This document shows, piece by piece, positions 54,391 through 63,189 of a stretch of 64,000 nt of DNA. The DNA comes from Arthrobacter sp. ISL-5 (GTDB lineage: Bacteria; Actinomycetota; Actinomycetes; Actinomycetales; Micrococcaceae): NCBI RefSeq assembly GCF_018613835.1, contig NZ_JAGGPM010000028.1:81507-145506 (forward strand), read 5' to 3'. How positions within the stretch are numbered: position 1 is the first letter of the stretch; every line of letters begins with the position of its first letter. The position numbers and the translations under genes were made by a program. The notes under the pieces are model-generated. The model had not been told where the DNA came from. It did no database searches and saw only the letters and a list, made by a program, of their open reading frames with translations.

Positions 54391-56055
54391 ATGACTGAGA
54401 ACCCAGTGCCGGGCGCAGCACCAGAGAACCGAGATCCTGCAGGGCGGCCCGCTGATCCCACGGCTCCGGCTGCGCGCGAGGAGGGTCTCCAATCTCAGGG
54501 AAGCCAGCCGGCGGGAAACTACGGGGAAAACCCCACCGAGCCCCTGGACCGCGATAGTGTCCGCGGCGACGATGCCCAGCGGGCCGGCGCTGACAACCCC
54601 ACCATGCGGCTGGACCGGCCGGCCCAGGATGCGCCGGCAGAGGGCCAGGGCCACTCGCACAATGAGCCTTTCAGCGGTCCGCGTCCCGTGTATCCCCAGC
54701 ACGCTCCCTTCTACGGTCACCAGTCGGGGCCCGCAACCCAGCAGTTCGCGTCGGCCCCGCATCCAGGGGACCCTGGCCAGCCGCATCAGTCGCCCTATGC
54801 GCAGCATGGCGCCCACTCCGCCCTTCATGACAACCGGGCCAACGCGCCCAAGCGCAAGGCCACTTTCGGCGTGGGCACTCTCGTGGCCAGCATCCTCGCC
54901 GCAGGGCTCGTTGGCGGCGGCGTGGCAACGGTCGGTGCCGGCAATCTCTTCGTCGCCGGGACTGCGCCGGCTGTGAGCAGCGGCAGCCAGCCCGGGACCG
55001 TGATCGTCAATAACAAGGATGACGTCAACGCCATCACGGCCGCTGCCCTCAAGGCATCGCCGAGCGTTGTGACGATCAAGGCCACGAACGGCAGCGAGGG
55101 CGGCACTGGCTCGGGCGTCATCCTCGACGACCAGGGCCACATTCTCACCAACACCCACGTAGTGACCCTTGACGGCACGGCCGCCAGCGCGGATATTGAA
55201 ATCCGCACGCACGACGGCCGCGTCCTGACGGCAAAAGTCATCGGAACCGACCCCCTCTCGGACCTGGCCGTCATCAAGGTGGAGAACCCTTCAGGACTCA
55301 CGCCGGCCACGCTCGGTGACTCGGGCAAGCTGAACGTCGGCGACACCGCAGTGGCTATCGGCTCCCCGCTGGGCCTCACCGGCACGGTGACGGACGGCAT
55401 CGTCTCCACGCTCAACCGGACCATCAGCGTCGCATCCTCGGCAGCGCCCAAGGGCGGCGCCGACAATTCCCAGGGCGGCGACCAGGGCTTCGAGTTCGCT
55501 CCGCCGGGGCAGGGGCAGGGCCAAAGCTCAGCGAGCAAGGGATCCATCTCCATCAACGTCATCCAGACTGACGCCGCGATCAACCCGGGCAACTCCGGCG
55601 GTGCCCTGGTGAACAGCAAGGGCGAGGTGATCGGCGTGAACGTCGCCATCGCGTCGGCCGGCGGCAGCTCCGCGGCGACCGGAACGGGCAACATCGGGGT
55701 GGGCTTCAGCATCCCGATCAACAACGCCAAGCGGGTGGCCCAGGAGATCATCGACAACGGCAAGGCGACCCACGGCCAGCTGGGCGTCAGCGTCAAGCCA
55801 AAGGCGGCCTCGGCATCCGGCTTCTCCGTCGGCGCGGATGTCGACACGGTGGAGCAGGGTTCGGCGGCGGCCAAGGCAGGCATCCGGGCCGGCGACGTCG
55901 TGACGCGCTTCAACGACCTCGCTATCAGCGACCCGAACCAGCTCACGGCAGCGGTGCGTGAACAGGCGGCCGGCTCAACGGTCAAGATCACCATCCAGCG
56001 GAACGGCCGCGAACAGCAGCTGGACGTGACGCTCGGCGCAGCCGCAGAGCAGTAG
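54391..56055 (+). CDS. HtrA-like serine protease with PDZ domain
   Basis: A 554-residue protease. The N-terminal 150 residues are a Pro/Gln/Gly-rich cytoplasmic segment, then one membrane helix (about 155-178), then a trypsin-like domain with His256 in TNTHVV, Asp291 in LSDLAVIKV and Ser402 in NPGNSGGAL. A C-terminal PDZ domain (about 455-545) has the VDTVEQGSAAAKAGIRAGDV start. This is the PepD/HtrA type that clears misfolded proteins outside the membrane. ATG 54391 with AGGAAG 4 nt upstream is preferred over ATG 54376. Confidence 0.94.
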   Translation: MTENPVPGAAPENRDPAGRPADPTAPAAREEGLQSQGSQPAGNYGENPTEPLDRDSVRGDDAQRAGADNPTMRLDRPAQDAPAEGQGHSHNEPFSGPRPVYPQHAPFYGHQSGPATQQFASAPHPGDPGQPHQSPYAQHGAHSALHDNRANAPKRKATFGVGTLVASILAAGLVGGGVATVGAGNLFVAGTAPAVSSGSQPGTVIVNNKDDVNAITAAALKASPSVVTIKATNGSEGGTGSGVILDDQGHILTNTHVVTLDGTAASADIEIRTHDGRVLTAKVIGTDPLSDLAVIKVENPSGLTPATLGDSGKLNVGDTAVAIGSPLGLTGTVTDGIVSTLNRTISVASSAAPKGGADNSQGGDQGFEFAPPGQGQGQSSASKGSISINVIQTDAAINPGNSGGALVNSKGEVIGVNVAIASAGGSSAATGTGNIGVGFSIPINNAKRVAQEIIDNGKATHGQLGVSVKPKAASASGFSVGADVDTVEQGSAAAKAGIRAGDVVTRFNDLAISDPNQLTAAVREQAAGSTVKITIQRNGREQQLDVTLGAAAEQ

Positions 56056-56081
56056 CGCTGGCAAAGCAGAAAGCAGTACCG

Positions 56082-56122
56082 ACGACGGCGGGCCGCACCC
56101 AAGAGGTGCGGCCCGCCGTCGT
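56082..56122 (+). terminator. Hairpin terminator after HtrA
   Basis: ACGACGGCGGGCCGCACC (56082-56099) and its exact complement at 56105-56122 form an 18-bp stem with a 5-nt loop. There is no U-run, so it could be a weak or bidirectional terminator. Confidence 0.8.
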
Positions 56123-56296
56123 ACTCGGAAGGAGCAGGCTGCTTCTGAATCAGGCCGCCTCTGACACAGGCGTTAACGGGACGGCATCAGAACGCCCCTA
56201 TATGGTTAGCTAGGAGCTACCCGTATCCCGGGCGTTCCGCGGCCATGACCTCACCCGGCTGGCTATCCACAAGCATGGAAGGCTGCTGTAAATACA

Positions 56297-57109
56297 GTGG
56301 AAGAGACATTGAAGATCATCGTCCTGGTCAAGCATGTGCCGGACGCCCAGTTCGACAGGCACCTCAGCGGCGAGGGCCACACCACGGACCGCGACGAGAG
56401 CATTCTGTCCGAGCTGGATGAATACGCCCTGGAAGCTGCCTTGCAGCTCACCGAAGCGCGCGGCGGAAGCAAGGCGGGCAACAAGGTCATCGCCCTCAGC
56501 ATGGGCCCGGCCGGCGCCGTGAACGCCATCAAGAAGTCACTCCAGATCGGAGCGTCCGAAGGCGTACACCTCACGGACGGGGCACTCGCTGGTTCGGATG
56601 CTGCCGCCACGTCGCTGGCGCTCGCGGCCGCGATCCGCCACATCGGCGCGGACGGCCCGGTGGACCTGGTCCTGACCGGCATGTCCTCCACCGACGGCGA
56701 AACGTCACTTGTTCCGGCCCAGCTCGCCGAGCGCCTCGGATTGCCCCAGGTGACCTTCGCGTCCTCCTTGGAGGTTGACGGCGGACGCGTCACGGCCCGC
56801 CGCGACGCCGACACGCACTCGGAGACGGTCGAAGCTTCCCTGCCCGCAGTGGTGTCGGTGACGGACCAGATCAACGAGCCCCGCTACCCCAACTTCAAGG
56901 GCATCATCGCGGCCAAGCGCAAGAGCATCACCACGCTCTCGCTCGCGGACGTTGGAGTGGATCCCTCCCAGGTCGGCCACGCCGGATCCTGGACCACCGT
57001 GACCTCGGCCGAGGAGCGCCCGCCGCGCACCGCAGGCACGATCATCACCGACGAAGGTGACGCCGGCATCAAGCTGGTTGACTTCCTGGCCGCCCAGAAG
57101 CTGCTCTAA
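56297..57109 (+). CDS. etfB: Electron transfer flavoprotein beta subunit
   Basis: A 270-residue protein. The N-terminus KIIVLVKHVPDAQ and the segment DGETSLVPAQLAERLGLPQ, as well as SVTDQINEPRYPNFKGIIAA (the dehydrogenase-docking loop area), mark EtfB. With EtfA it carries electrons from acyl-CoA and similar dehydrogenases. GTG 56297 gives MEETLKII; TTG 56309 gives (M)KIIVLVKH, the usual family start, with GGAAGAG 3 nt upstream, so the true start is undecided. etfA follows after 15 nt. Confidence 0.94.
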   Translation: MEETLKIIVLVKHVPDAQFDRHLSGEGHTTDRDESILSELDEYALEAALQLTEARGGSKAGNKVIALSMGPAGAVNAIKKSLQIGASEGVHLTDGALAGSDAAATSLALAAAIRHIGADGPVDLVLTGMSSTDGETSLVPAQLAERLGLPQVTFASSLEVDGGRVTARRDADTHSETVEASLPAVVSVTDQINEPRYPNFKGIIAAKRKSITTLSLADVGVDPSQVGHAGSWTTVTSAEERPPRTAGTIITDEGDAGIKLVDFLAAQKLL

Positions 57110-57124
57110 GAGGGACCACACAAC

Positions 57125-58078
57125 ATGGCAAACGTACTCGTATTCATTGACAACCCGGGCCAGGCTCTGAAGAAGAGCAGCCTGGAACTGCTGACCATCG
57201 CACGTTCCCTCGGGGAACCCGCCGTCGCCTTTAACGGCGAACTGCACGACGACGTCGCTGCCGCCCTGGGTGCCCACGGCGCCACCGCGGTCTACCGGCC
57301 CTCCGCGCAGGACCTGGACGACTACCTGGTGGCGCCCAAGGCCGCCTACCTGGCTGCGGCCGTGAACACGTCTGAAGCCACCACCGTGCTGGTGGAAAAT
57401 TCCCCCGAAGGCAAGGAAATCGCCGCGAGGCTCGGCGTCCGGCTGAGCGCGGGCGTCATCACCGACGTCGTTGCCGTCGACGCAGACGGCACTGCCCACA
57501 AATCAGTGCTGGCCGGCTCGTACAACACCGCGGCGAAGGCGACCACCCCCCTCACCGTGCTGACCGTCAAGGCGAACAGCGTGACGCCCGAGCCGGCGGC
57601 GGCGCCCAGCGCCCCCGAAACCGTGACCGTTGAGGTACCTGCCGACGCCACCGCCTCGGCGGCGCGCATCACTGCCCGGGAACAGAAGGTCGCCAGCGGC
57701 CGCCCGGACCTCACCGATGCGCGGATCGTGGTGGCAGGCGGACGCGGGCTCGACGGCGACTTCGGCCCGGTCGAGGAGCTGGCAGATGCGCTGGGTGCGG
57801 CCGTGGGCGCATCGCGTGCGGCGACGGACGCGGGCTGGATCAGCCACGATGCGCAAGTGGGCCAGACCGGCAAGACCGTCTCCCCGCAGCTGTACATTTC
57901 GGCAGGCATCTCAGGCGCCATCCAGCAGAAGGCCGGCATGCAGACGGCCAAGGTGATCGTGGCCGTGAACAAGGACGCGGAATCGCCGGTCTTTGAAATC
58001 GCTGACTTCGGCATCGTCGGTGACCTCTTCCAGGTTCTGCCGCAGGCAACGGAAGAAATCAAGAAGCGCAAGGCCTGA
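57125..58078 (+). CDS. etfA: Electron transfer flavoprotein alpha subunit
   Basis: A 317-residue FAD-binding partner of EtfB. The FAD site is in the C-terminal half: GGRGLDGDFGPVEELA, then VGASRAATDAGW, GQTGKTVSPQLYISAGISG and FGIVGDLFQVLPQ. It starts MANVLVFIDNPGQALK. It is in one transcription unit with etfB, and the PIG-L gene follows within 5 nt. No ETF:quinone oxidoreductase is present in this window. Confidence 0.96.
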   Translation: MANVLVFIDNPGQALKKSSLELLTIARSLGEPAVAFNGELHDDVAAALGAHGATAVYRPSAQDLDDYLVAPKAAYLAAAVNTSEATTVLVENSPEGKEIAARLGVRLSAGVITDVVAVDADGTAHKSVLAGSYNTAAKATTPLTVLTVKANSVTPEPAAAPSAPETVTVEVPADATASAARITAREQKVASGRPDLTDARIVVAGGRGLDGDFGPVEELADALGAAVGASRAATDAGWISHDAQVGQTGKTVSPQLYISAGISGAIQQKAGMQTAKVIVAVNKDAESPVFEIADFGIVGDLFQVLPQATEEIKKRKA

Positions 58079-58082
58079 GTCC

Positions 58083-58862
58083 TTGACCTCATACGCTGCT
58101 CCAGCACAGAGCCCGTTCAACCCGGACAAGCACCGGGTTGAGCGGGTGCTCTGTTTCGCCGCCCACCCGGACGACATCGACTTTGGCGCGGCCGGGACCA
58201 TCGCCGCGTGGACGGCAGCCGGCGTCGAGGTGAGCTACTGCATCATGACCGACGGCGATGCCGGCGGTTTCGACCCTGCCCACCGGGACGAAATCATCGC
58301 CATGCGGGCGGCCGAGCAGCAGCGCGCCGCCGCGCTCGTCGGCGTCACCGACATCCACTACCTCCATGAGCGGGACGGGTTCCTTGAACCGAACCACCAG
58401 GTGATGTGGGGAGTCGTGAAGCTGATCCGCGAAATCCGCCCCGACGTCGTGCTTTCCATGCATCCGGAACGCAACTGGAACCGCATCCAGAAGAGCCACC
58501 CGGACCATCTGGCGGTCGGGGAAGCGGTGACCCGGGCAGTGTACCCGGCCGTGGAAAACCCCTATGCGTATCCGGAGCTCGCCGAATCCGGCCTGGCGGC
58601 CTACAAGGTGCCGTGGCTGTGGCTCTATGCCGGGCCGGAGGAACGCGAAAACCACTTCATCGATGTCACGGAGCACGTGGACAGCAAGCTCGCGGCGATC
58701 CACGTCCATGTCAGCCAGCACCCCGACGTCGAGGCCATGGAAGCGGCCGTGCGGACCGGAATGCGCGTGAACGCGAAGCGTGCGGGCTTCCCGGACGGGC
58801 GGAGCGCGGAGGCGTTCCACGTCGTAACAATCAACGGGCCGGGCACGATCGCGGGCTTCTAG
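58083..58862 (+). CDS. PIG-L family deacetylase
   Basis: A 259-residue LmbE/PIG-L-type zinc deacetylase. The metal-binding AHPDD (27-31) is clear, followed by MTDGDAGGF, then SHPDHLAVGEAV with the third Zn-ligand His. Family members cleave N-acetyl groups from sugar-linked substrates, including MshB/Mca of mycothiol metabolism; the true substrate here is open. The start is unsure: TTG 58083 follows the etfA stop directly, with AAGG in the etfA end as ribosome binding site. It seems to be the third gene of the etfBA unit. Confidence 0.85.
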   Translation: MTSYAAPAQSPFNPDKHRVERVLCFAAHPDDIDFGAAGTIAAWTAAGVEVSYCIMTDGDAGGFDPAHRDEIIAMRAAEQQRAAALVGVTDIHYLHERDGFLEPNHQVMWGVVKLIREIRPDVVLSMHPERNWNRIQKSHPDHLAVGEAVTRAVYPAVENPYAYPELAESGLAAYKVPWLWLYAGPEERENHFIDVTEHVDSKLAAIHVHVSQHPDVEAMEAAVRTGMRVNAKRAGFPDGRSAEAFHVVTINGPGTIAGF

Positions 58863-58935
58863 GATTGCCTCAATGTAACGCCTGTCATAAGCTGGCCTCT
58901 GTTTAAATCATATTTATTCAGGAAGGCAGACTTTG

Positions 58936-59475
58936 ATGGCGAAGACTGCACAGCAGCCGGTTCTGGTGATCATGGGCGTCTCAGGATCCGGCAAGTCAAC
59001 TGTGGCCGGCGTTGTTGCCGGCAGGCTCGGATGGGATCTCGCTGAAGGCGACGACCTGCACCCGGAGCGGAACGTGACGAAGATGCAGGCGGGGGAGCCG
59101 CTGACCGACGAGGACCGGTGGCCCTGGCTGGAAACCATTGCGGACTGGATCCGACAACACACCGAATCAGGGGCTCCGGGCGTCATTACGTGCTCGGCCC
59201 TTAAGAAGCGTTACCGCGACATTCTTCGCGGTGAAAACGTGGTGTTCGTTTTCCTCCAGGGCAGCAAGGACAGCATCTCGGGCAGGCTTGCCTCGCGGCA
59301 CGGACACTTCATGCCGCCGGCCCTGCTCGAATCACAGTTCGAGGCACTGGAAGAACCCACCGAGGATGAGAACTACATCTCCCTGTGCGTCTCGGCCACT
59401 CCGGCCGAGGAAGCCCAGGAAATCATTGAACGACTGAATCTCGCAGCCGCCACCGCCGCTCCGGATCAGACCTAG
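58936..59475 (+). CDS. gntK: Gluconokinase
   Basis: A 179-residue kinase that makes 6-phosphogluconate. Walker A is GVSGSGKST (14-22), then AEGDDLHPERNVTKM and TCSALKKRYRDILR, as in GntK. AGGAAGG lies 9 nt before ATG 58936. The permease follows after 9 nt, so uptake and phosphorylation are coupled. A GntR-type regulator is not present nearby, so control is presumably by a distant gene. Confidence 0.95.
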   Translation: MAKTAQQPVLVIMGVSGSGKSTVAGVVAGRLGWDLAEGDDLHPERNVTKMQAGEPLTDEDRWPWLETIADWIRQHTESGAPGVITCSALKKRYRDILRGENVVFVFLQGSKDSISGRLASRHGHFMPPALLESQFEALEEPTEDENYISLCVSATPAEEAQEIIERLNLAAATAAPDQT

Positions 59476-59484
59476 GAATTTATC

Positions 59485-60897
59485 TTGAACTCTCGCATTG
59501 CAACGCAGCTTCCTGCTGCCGTCGAAGGCTGGACAGGCCACGACACCCAGCTGCTGGTCGTGGCTGGCCTCGGCATCGCCCTGATCGTGGTGCTGATCGC
59601 CAAGCTCAAGCTGCACCCGTTCCTTGCTCTGGTGCTGGGCTCGGCCTTCGTGGGCCTGGCATCCGGCGTGGAACTGCCCAAGATCATCACCAACTTCGAG
59701 GAAGGGGTGGGCGGCGTCCTCAAGGAGGTCGGGCTGCTGATCGCCTTGGGCGCCATGCTGGGCAAGCTCCTGGCGGACTCCGGCGGTGCCAACCGGGTGG
59801 TGGACACCCTGCTGGAGAAGGCAAGCGGCAACAAGGTGGTCTGGTCCATCACGCTCGTGGCCGTGATCATCGGTTTGCCGATGTTCTTCGAGATTGGCCT
59901 GGTGCTGCTGCTGCCCGTGGTAGTGCTGGTCACCCAGCGCTCCCGCATGCCGTTGATGCGCATTGCCATTCCGGCGCTGGCCGGGCTGTCCGTGCTCCAT
60001 GGCCTCGTGCCGCCGCACCCCGGCCCGTTGATCGCCATTAGCGCTGTCAAGGCCGAGCTTGGCACCACCCTGGCACTGGGCCTTCTGGTGGCCATTCCCA
60101 CCGTCATCATCTGCGGCCCGCTGTTTTCCAGGCTGGCCGCCAAATGGGTACCCGTCGGTGCGCCGGCAGTGGCCGGCGGCATCGACACGGAGCACGGCGC
60201 CGACACAACCGGAGTCAAGCGCCAGCCGACATTCCTCGTCACGCTGCTGACCATCATCTTCCCTGTGGTGCTCATGCTCGCGAAGGCCGTGGTGGACATC
60301 GTCTGGCCGGACGTCCAGACGGCGCCCTGGATCCGGATCTTCTTCGACTTCGTCGGCCAGCCCCTCGTGGCCATGACCCTCGCGGTGCTCCTTGCCATCG
60401 TCACCTTCGGCTACGCCGTGGGCTTCACCGGCAACCGGATCACGTCCAAGATCGGTGCGAGCCTCGGGCCCATCGCCGCCATCCTGCTCATCGTGGGCGC
60501 CGGCGGCGGCTTCAAGCAGACACTGATCGGCGCGGGCGTCGGCGACTCCGTCAAGAAGTGGGCCGAAGGCACCAACATGTCGGTGCTGGTCCTGGGCTTC
60601 ATCGTGGCCGTTGCACTGCGGCTGGCCACAGGCTCCGCCACCGTGGCCACGGTGACGGCGGCCGGAATCGTCGCACCGCTCGCCGTTTCGCTGAGTCCCA
60701 CCCACGCAGCACTGCTGGCACTGGCGATCGGCGCAGGGTCCCTGTTCCTCTCGCACGTCAACGATGCCGGGTTCTGGCTGGTCAAGGAGCTCTTCGGCCT
60801 GACCGTGGGCCAGACGTTCAAGACGTGGTCGGTCATGGAAACACTGATCTCGGTGGTCGGCTTCGGCTTCGTGATGCTGTTGTCGCTGGTGATTTAG
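59485..60897 (+). CDS. gntP: Gluconate permease, GntP family
   Basis: A 470-residue gluconate:H+ symporter with about 12-14 hydrophobic helices. Family features include the early LHPFLALVLGSAFVGLASG and GLVPPHPGPLIAISAVKAEL, and the late FLSHVNDAGFWLVKELFGL. The start TTG/ATG choice (59485) follows the gntK stop by 9 nt. A hairpin terminator (60919-60944) follows, overlapping the end of the convergent merR gene. Confidence 0.94.
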   Translation: MNSRIATQLPAAVEGWTGHDTQLLVVAGLGIALIVVLIAKLKLHPFLALVLGSAFVGLASGVELPKIITNFEEGVGGVLKEVGLLIALGAMLGKLLADSGGANRVVDTLLEKASGNKVVWSITLVAVIIGLPMFFEIGLVLLLPVVVLVTQRSRMPLMRIAIPALAGLSVLHGLVPPHPGPLIAISAVKAELGTTLALGLLVAIPTVIICGPLFSRLAAKWVPVGAPAVAGGIDTEHGADTTGVKRQPTFLVTLLTIIFPVVLMLAKAVVDIVWPDVQTAPWIRIFFDFVGQPLVAMTLAVLLAIVTFGYAVGFTGNRITSKIGASLGPIAAILLIVGAGGGFKQTLIGAGVGDSVKKWAEGTNMSVLVLGFIVAVALRLATGSATVATVTAAGIVAPLAVSLSPTHAALLALAIGAGSLFLSHVNDAGFWLVKELFGLTVGQTFKTWSVMETLISVVGFGFVMLLSLVI

Positions 60898-60918
60898 CGG
60901 ACGGGCAGCTGCCTACGT

Positions 60919-60944
60919 GCCTCAGCCCGCGGCCGGGCTGAGGC
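60919..60944. terminator. Hairpin at the merR/gntP convergence
   Basis: GCCTCAGCCCG (60919-60929) and CGGGCTGAGGC (60934-60944) are perfect arms around CGGC. It covers the last codons and stop of merR (60922 upward) and lies 22 bp after gntP, so one hairpin serves both. Confidence 0.85.
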
Positions 60945-61695
60945 GTGAAGCCGCGTAGACCTTGATTCCCTCCAGCAGGTAGGGGGCAAGGCCTGCGCGG
61001 CTTTTGTCGTAGAAGGCCGTGAACCGCGGATCCTCGACGTACATCCGGCCCAGGCCGACATAGCTCTGCGCATCCGGCGTCCAGCTCACGCAGATCCACC
61101 GGTAGTGGCGTTCGACGGCGGCCTGCACCCGCGCGTCGTCGGCCGGAAGGCCGGCGTCGAGGCAGTGCGCGAGCTCCTGGTTGATGGCCTCGGCCTCAGT
61201 CAGAAAGTCCCGCTTTTCGGCGTCGCTCATGGCCGCGTGCCGGGCCTTGCTGTCCTCCACGGCCTTGTCGCCCCACCGCTGGCGGGCCTCGTCCTCGTAC
61301 GGGTTGCTGTCGAAGTCCTTGAATATATCCTCGCCGGACATGGCGTCTCCTTGCTGCAGTGCCGAAATGGTTGCCTCGACGGTCCGGGCCATCCGGTCCA
61401 GACGGTCGCGTTCGGCCAGCAGCCACTTCCGGTGCACGCCAAGTGCATCAAGCTGGTTAACCTGGCCGTCCAGAACCTCGCCGATGGTTTCGAGCCCCAG
61501 GCCAAGTTCACGGAGAAGCAGGATCCGCTGCAGCCGCAGCAGCTCGGTCCGCGTGTAGTAGCGGTAGCCGTTGTGCCCCGTGTAGGCGGGCGCCAGCAGC
61601 CCCAGCTGGTGATAGTGCCGCAGGGTCCTGGAAGAGACCCTGCTTAGCTTCGCCAGTTCGGCGATGGACCAGCTCGGGACTTCTTCCTGCTTCAT
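60922..61695 (-). CDS. MerR-family regulator with TipAS-type domain
   Basis: A 257-residue regulator. The N-terminal MerR HTH reads SIAELAKLSRVSSRTLRHYH, then NGYRYYTRTELLRLQRI (about 10-55), followed by a long dimerisation helix (DGQVNQLDALGVHRKWLLAE). From about residue 115 (MSGEDIFKDFDSNPYEDEARQRWGD region) comes a TipAS-like helical domain that binds antibiotics in TipAL. It lies 41 bp behind the rskA gene, and its promoter has the 19-bp spacer typical of MerR control (61702-61732). No drug pump is adjacent, so the target is probably the regulator itself. Confidence 0.9.
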   Translation of the reverse strand: MKQEEVPSWSIAELAKLSRVSSRTLRHYHQLGLLAPAYTGHNGYRYYTRTELLRLQRILLLRELGLGLETIGEVLDGQVNQLDALGVHRKWLLAERDRLDRMARTVEATISALQQGDAMSGEDIFKDFDSNPYEDEARQRWGDKAVEDSKARHAAMSDAEKRDFLTEAEAINQELAHCLDAGLPADDARVQAAVERHYRWICVSWTPDAQSYVGLGRMYVEDPRFTAFYDKSRAGLAPYLLEGIKVYAASRLSPAAG

Positions 61696-61701
61696 GCCTC
61701 C

Positions 61702-61732
61702 AGCCTAGAAGTTGACGTTACGTCAACGTCAA
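61702..61732 (-). promoter_or_regulatory. MerR-type promoter with palindromic 19-bp spacer
   Basis: On the minus strand: TTGACG (61732-61727), a 19-bp spacer, TAGGCT (61707-61702). The spacer begins with the palindrome TTGACGTAACGTCAA (61726-61712). The 19-bp spacing and the centred palindrome are as in MerR-activated promoters. The merR ATG begins 7 nt after the -10 box, so the mRNA may be leaderless or the -10 may overlap the ribosome binding site GGAGG. Confidence 0.7.
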
Positions 61733-61736
61733 GTGC

Positions 61737-62582
61737 TCAAGCGTTGAGCGTTGCGGCTGCCACCGTCGGAAGGGTGGGGGCCGAGGAACCGCCGGCAGGC
61801 TCCACGGTGATCCCGAGCGCGGCCGCCGAATGGATGCCCTTGACCACGGCGGGCTTCGACAATGCCTCCGCATCCATCAGGCCCTGGGAAACAGGCGTGG
61901 AGCCGTCCTTCGGAATGAGCCACATCTGGTAGACCTTGCCCTCGGGAGGAGGCGGGACATCCTTCATGCGGACAACCAGCGCGTCCTTCGACGGCGCTAT
62001 GGACACTGTGGCCGTCCCTCCGCCGCTGACCTCGACGGTGGCCTCGCGTACGTCCTGCGCCTGGAGCACCTGCGTCAGCGGATCGTTCTGGTTGGCCACA
62101 TAGGCGCCCACGCCCACGCCTCCGAGCGCGATGACGGCAGCAGCCGCAACGCCGATCAGCCAGTTCCGCATGCCGGCGGACCGGCGTCGGACATCCCGGC
62201 GTTCACGCGCAGCGGACAGCTGATCGGTCGCGGGCGGCACAGCCGCCGGCGCTGCAGGTGCGTCCGCCCTGACAATCGCGGACTGTGCCGGAAGCTGGGC
62301 CACGATGCGGTCGAACAGGTCTGCCGGTGGCTCCTCTTCGGCAGTGAACGTGGTGGCCAGCGTTTCCCTGGCCTGGCGGACGCGCTCGTTGAAGGACTGG
62401 CGTTCTGATTCCGGGGCTGCGTTGATGTATGCCTCGATTGCTTCGCGTTCTGCGTCGTTCACGGCATCCAGTGCGTAGACCTCGGCGAGCTCGACGGCGC
62501 GGCCCGCTGCAAGGTCAGTGGAAATGTCGGCGGCGAAGGCGCGGGGCAGTTGGCGGCCGTGGGCATCATTCGTATCGGTCAT
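61737..62582 (-). CDS. rskA: Anti-sigma factor, RskA type
   Basis: A 281-residue membrane anti-sigma factor. The N-terminal cytoplasmic part (about 1-110) has ELAEVYALDAVNDAEREAIE, the fold that holds the sigma factor; one helix (about 139-162, NWLIGVAAAAVIALGGVGVG) crosses the membrane; the outer domain has YQMWLIPKDG, as in RskA. It follows the sigma gene after a 1-nt gap (TGA, A, ATG). Proteolysis of the anti-sigma factor should release SigK under stress. Confidence 0.92.
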   Translation of the reverse strand: MTDTNDAHGRQLPRAFAADISTDLAAGRAVELAEVYALDAVNDAEREAIEAYINAAPESERQSFNERVRQARETLATTFTAEEEPPADLFDRIVAQLPAQSAIVRADAPAAPAAVPPATDQLSAARERRDVRRRSAGMRNWLIGVAAAAVIALGGVGVGAYVANQNDPLTQVLQAQDVREATVEVSGGGTATVSIAPSKDALVVRMKDVPPPPEGKVYQMWLIPKDGSTPVSQGLMDAEALSKPAVVKGIHSAAALGITVEPAGGSSAPTLPTVAAATLNA

Positions 62583-62583
62583 T

Positions 62584-63189
62584 TCAACTCACCCCCAGAC
62601 AGGTCTTCAATTGGATCAGTCCGTCGCGGATGCGGGACTTGATGGTCGGTACGGCCGCGTTGAGCTTTTCAGCGACTTCGCGGTACGTGAGGCCGCCATA
62701 GTAGGCGAGCCGCACGGATTCCTGCTGTGTCTCGGTCAACGTCTCCAGGCAGCGCACCACGGCCTCGGCCTCCAGCCTGCTGCCCACCTCATCCGACACG
62801 GAATCGTGGTCGATGTCCTGGCTGCTGGCGCCGTACCTGGCCTCGCGGTCAGTCGATGACTGCGACGACCTGACCTTGTCCACAGCGCGGCGGTGCGAGA
62901 TGGTCATCAGCCATGCCAGCGGGCTGCCGCTGGCCAGGTCGAATTTGGCGGCGTTCTGCCAGACCTGCAGGAATACCTCCTGTGTCGTGTCCTCGCTCAG
63001 CTCCGGATCGATCAGCACCCTGCGGGCCATGCCGAACACACGGCGCGACGTGAGCCGGTAGAACTCGGCAAACGACGCCTGGTCGCCGCCGGCAATCCGC
63101 TCCAGCAACGCTGCAAGCTGGCGGTTGAGGTCGACGGCGGTGCCGGGCGGCGCTGGGGCGCCAAAGTTCGACGCATTGGGAGTTTCCAT
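62584..63189 (-). CDS. sigK: ECF sigma factor SigK
   Basis: A 201-residue ECF-type sigma factor. Region 2 shows EDTTQEVFLQVWQNAAKFD and SPLAWLMTISHRRAVDKVR, and region 4 GLTYREVAEKLNAAVPTIKS, then RIRDGLIQLK for -35 recognition. ATG 63189 fits the family start; a longer reading adds 100 Arg/Pro-rich residues without homology. No ribosome binding site is present before it, while TATGCT lies 8 nt upstream, so a leaderless mRNA is possible. It is followed by rskA and then merR. Confidence 0.92.
   Translation of the reverse strand: METPNASNFGAPAPPGTAVDLNRQLAALLERIAGGDQASFAEFYRLTSRRVFGMARRVLIDPELSEDTTQEVFLQVWQNAAKFDLASGSPLAWLMTISHRRAVDKVRSSQSSTDREARYGASSQDIDHDSVSDEVGSRLEAEAVVRCLETLTETQQESVRLAYYGGLTYREVAEKLNAAVPTIKSRIRDGLIQLKTCLGVS

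Noticed and set aside
59332..60756. 474-codon open frame antisense to gntP
   Set aside because: His/Gln/Gly/Asp-rich translation typical for the reverse of hydrophobic codons; the forward GntP protein is clear.
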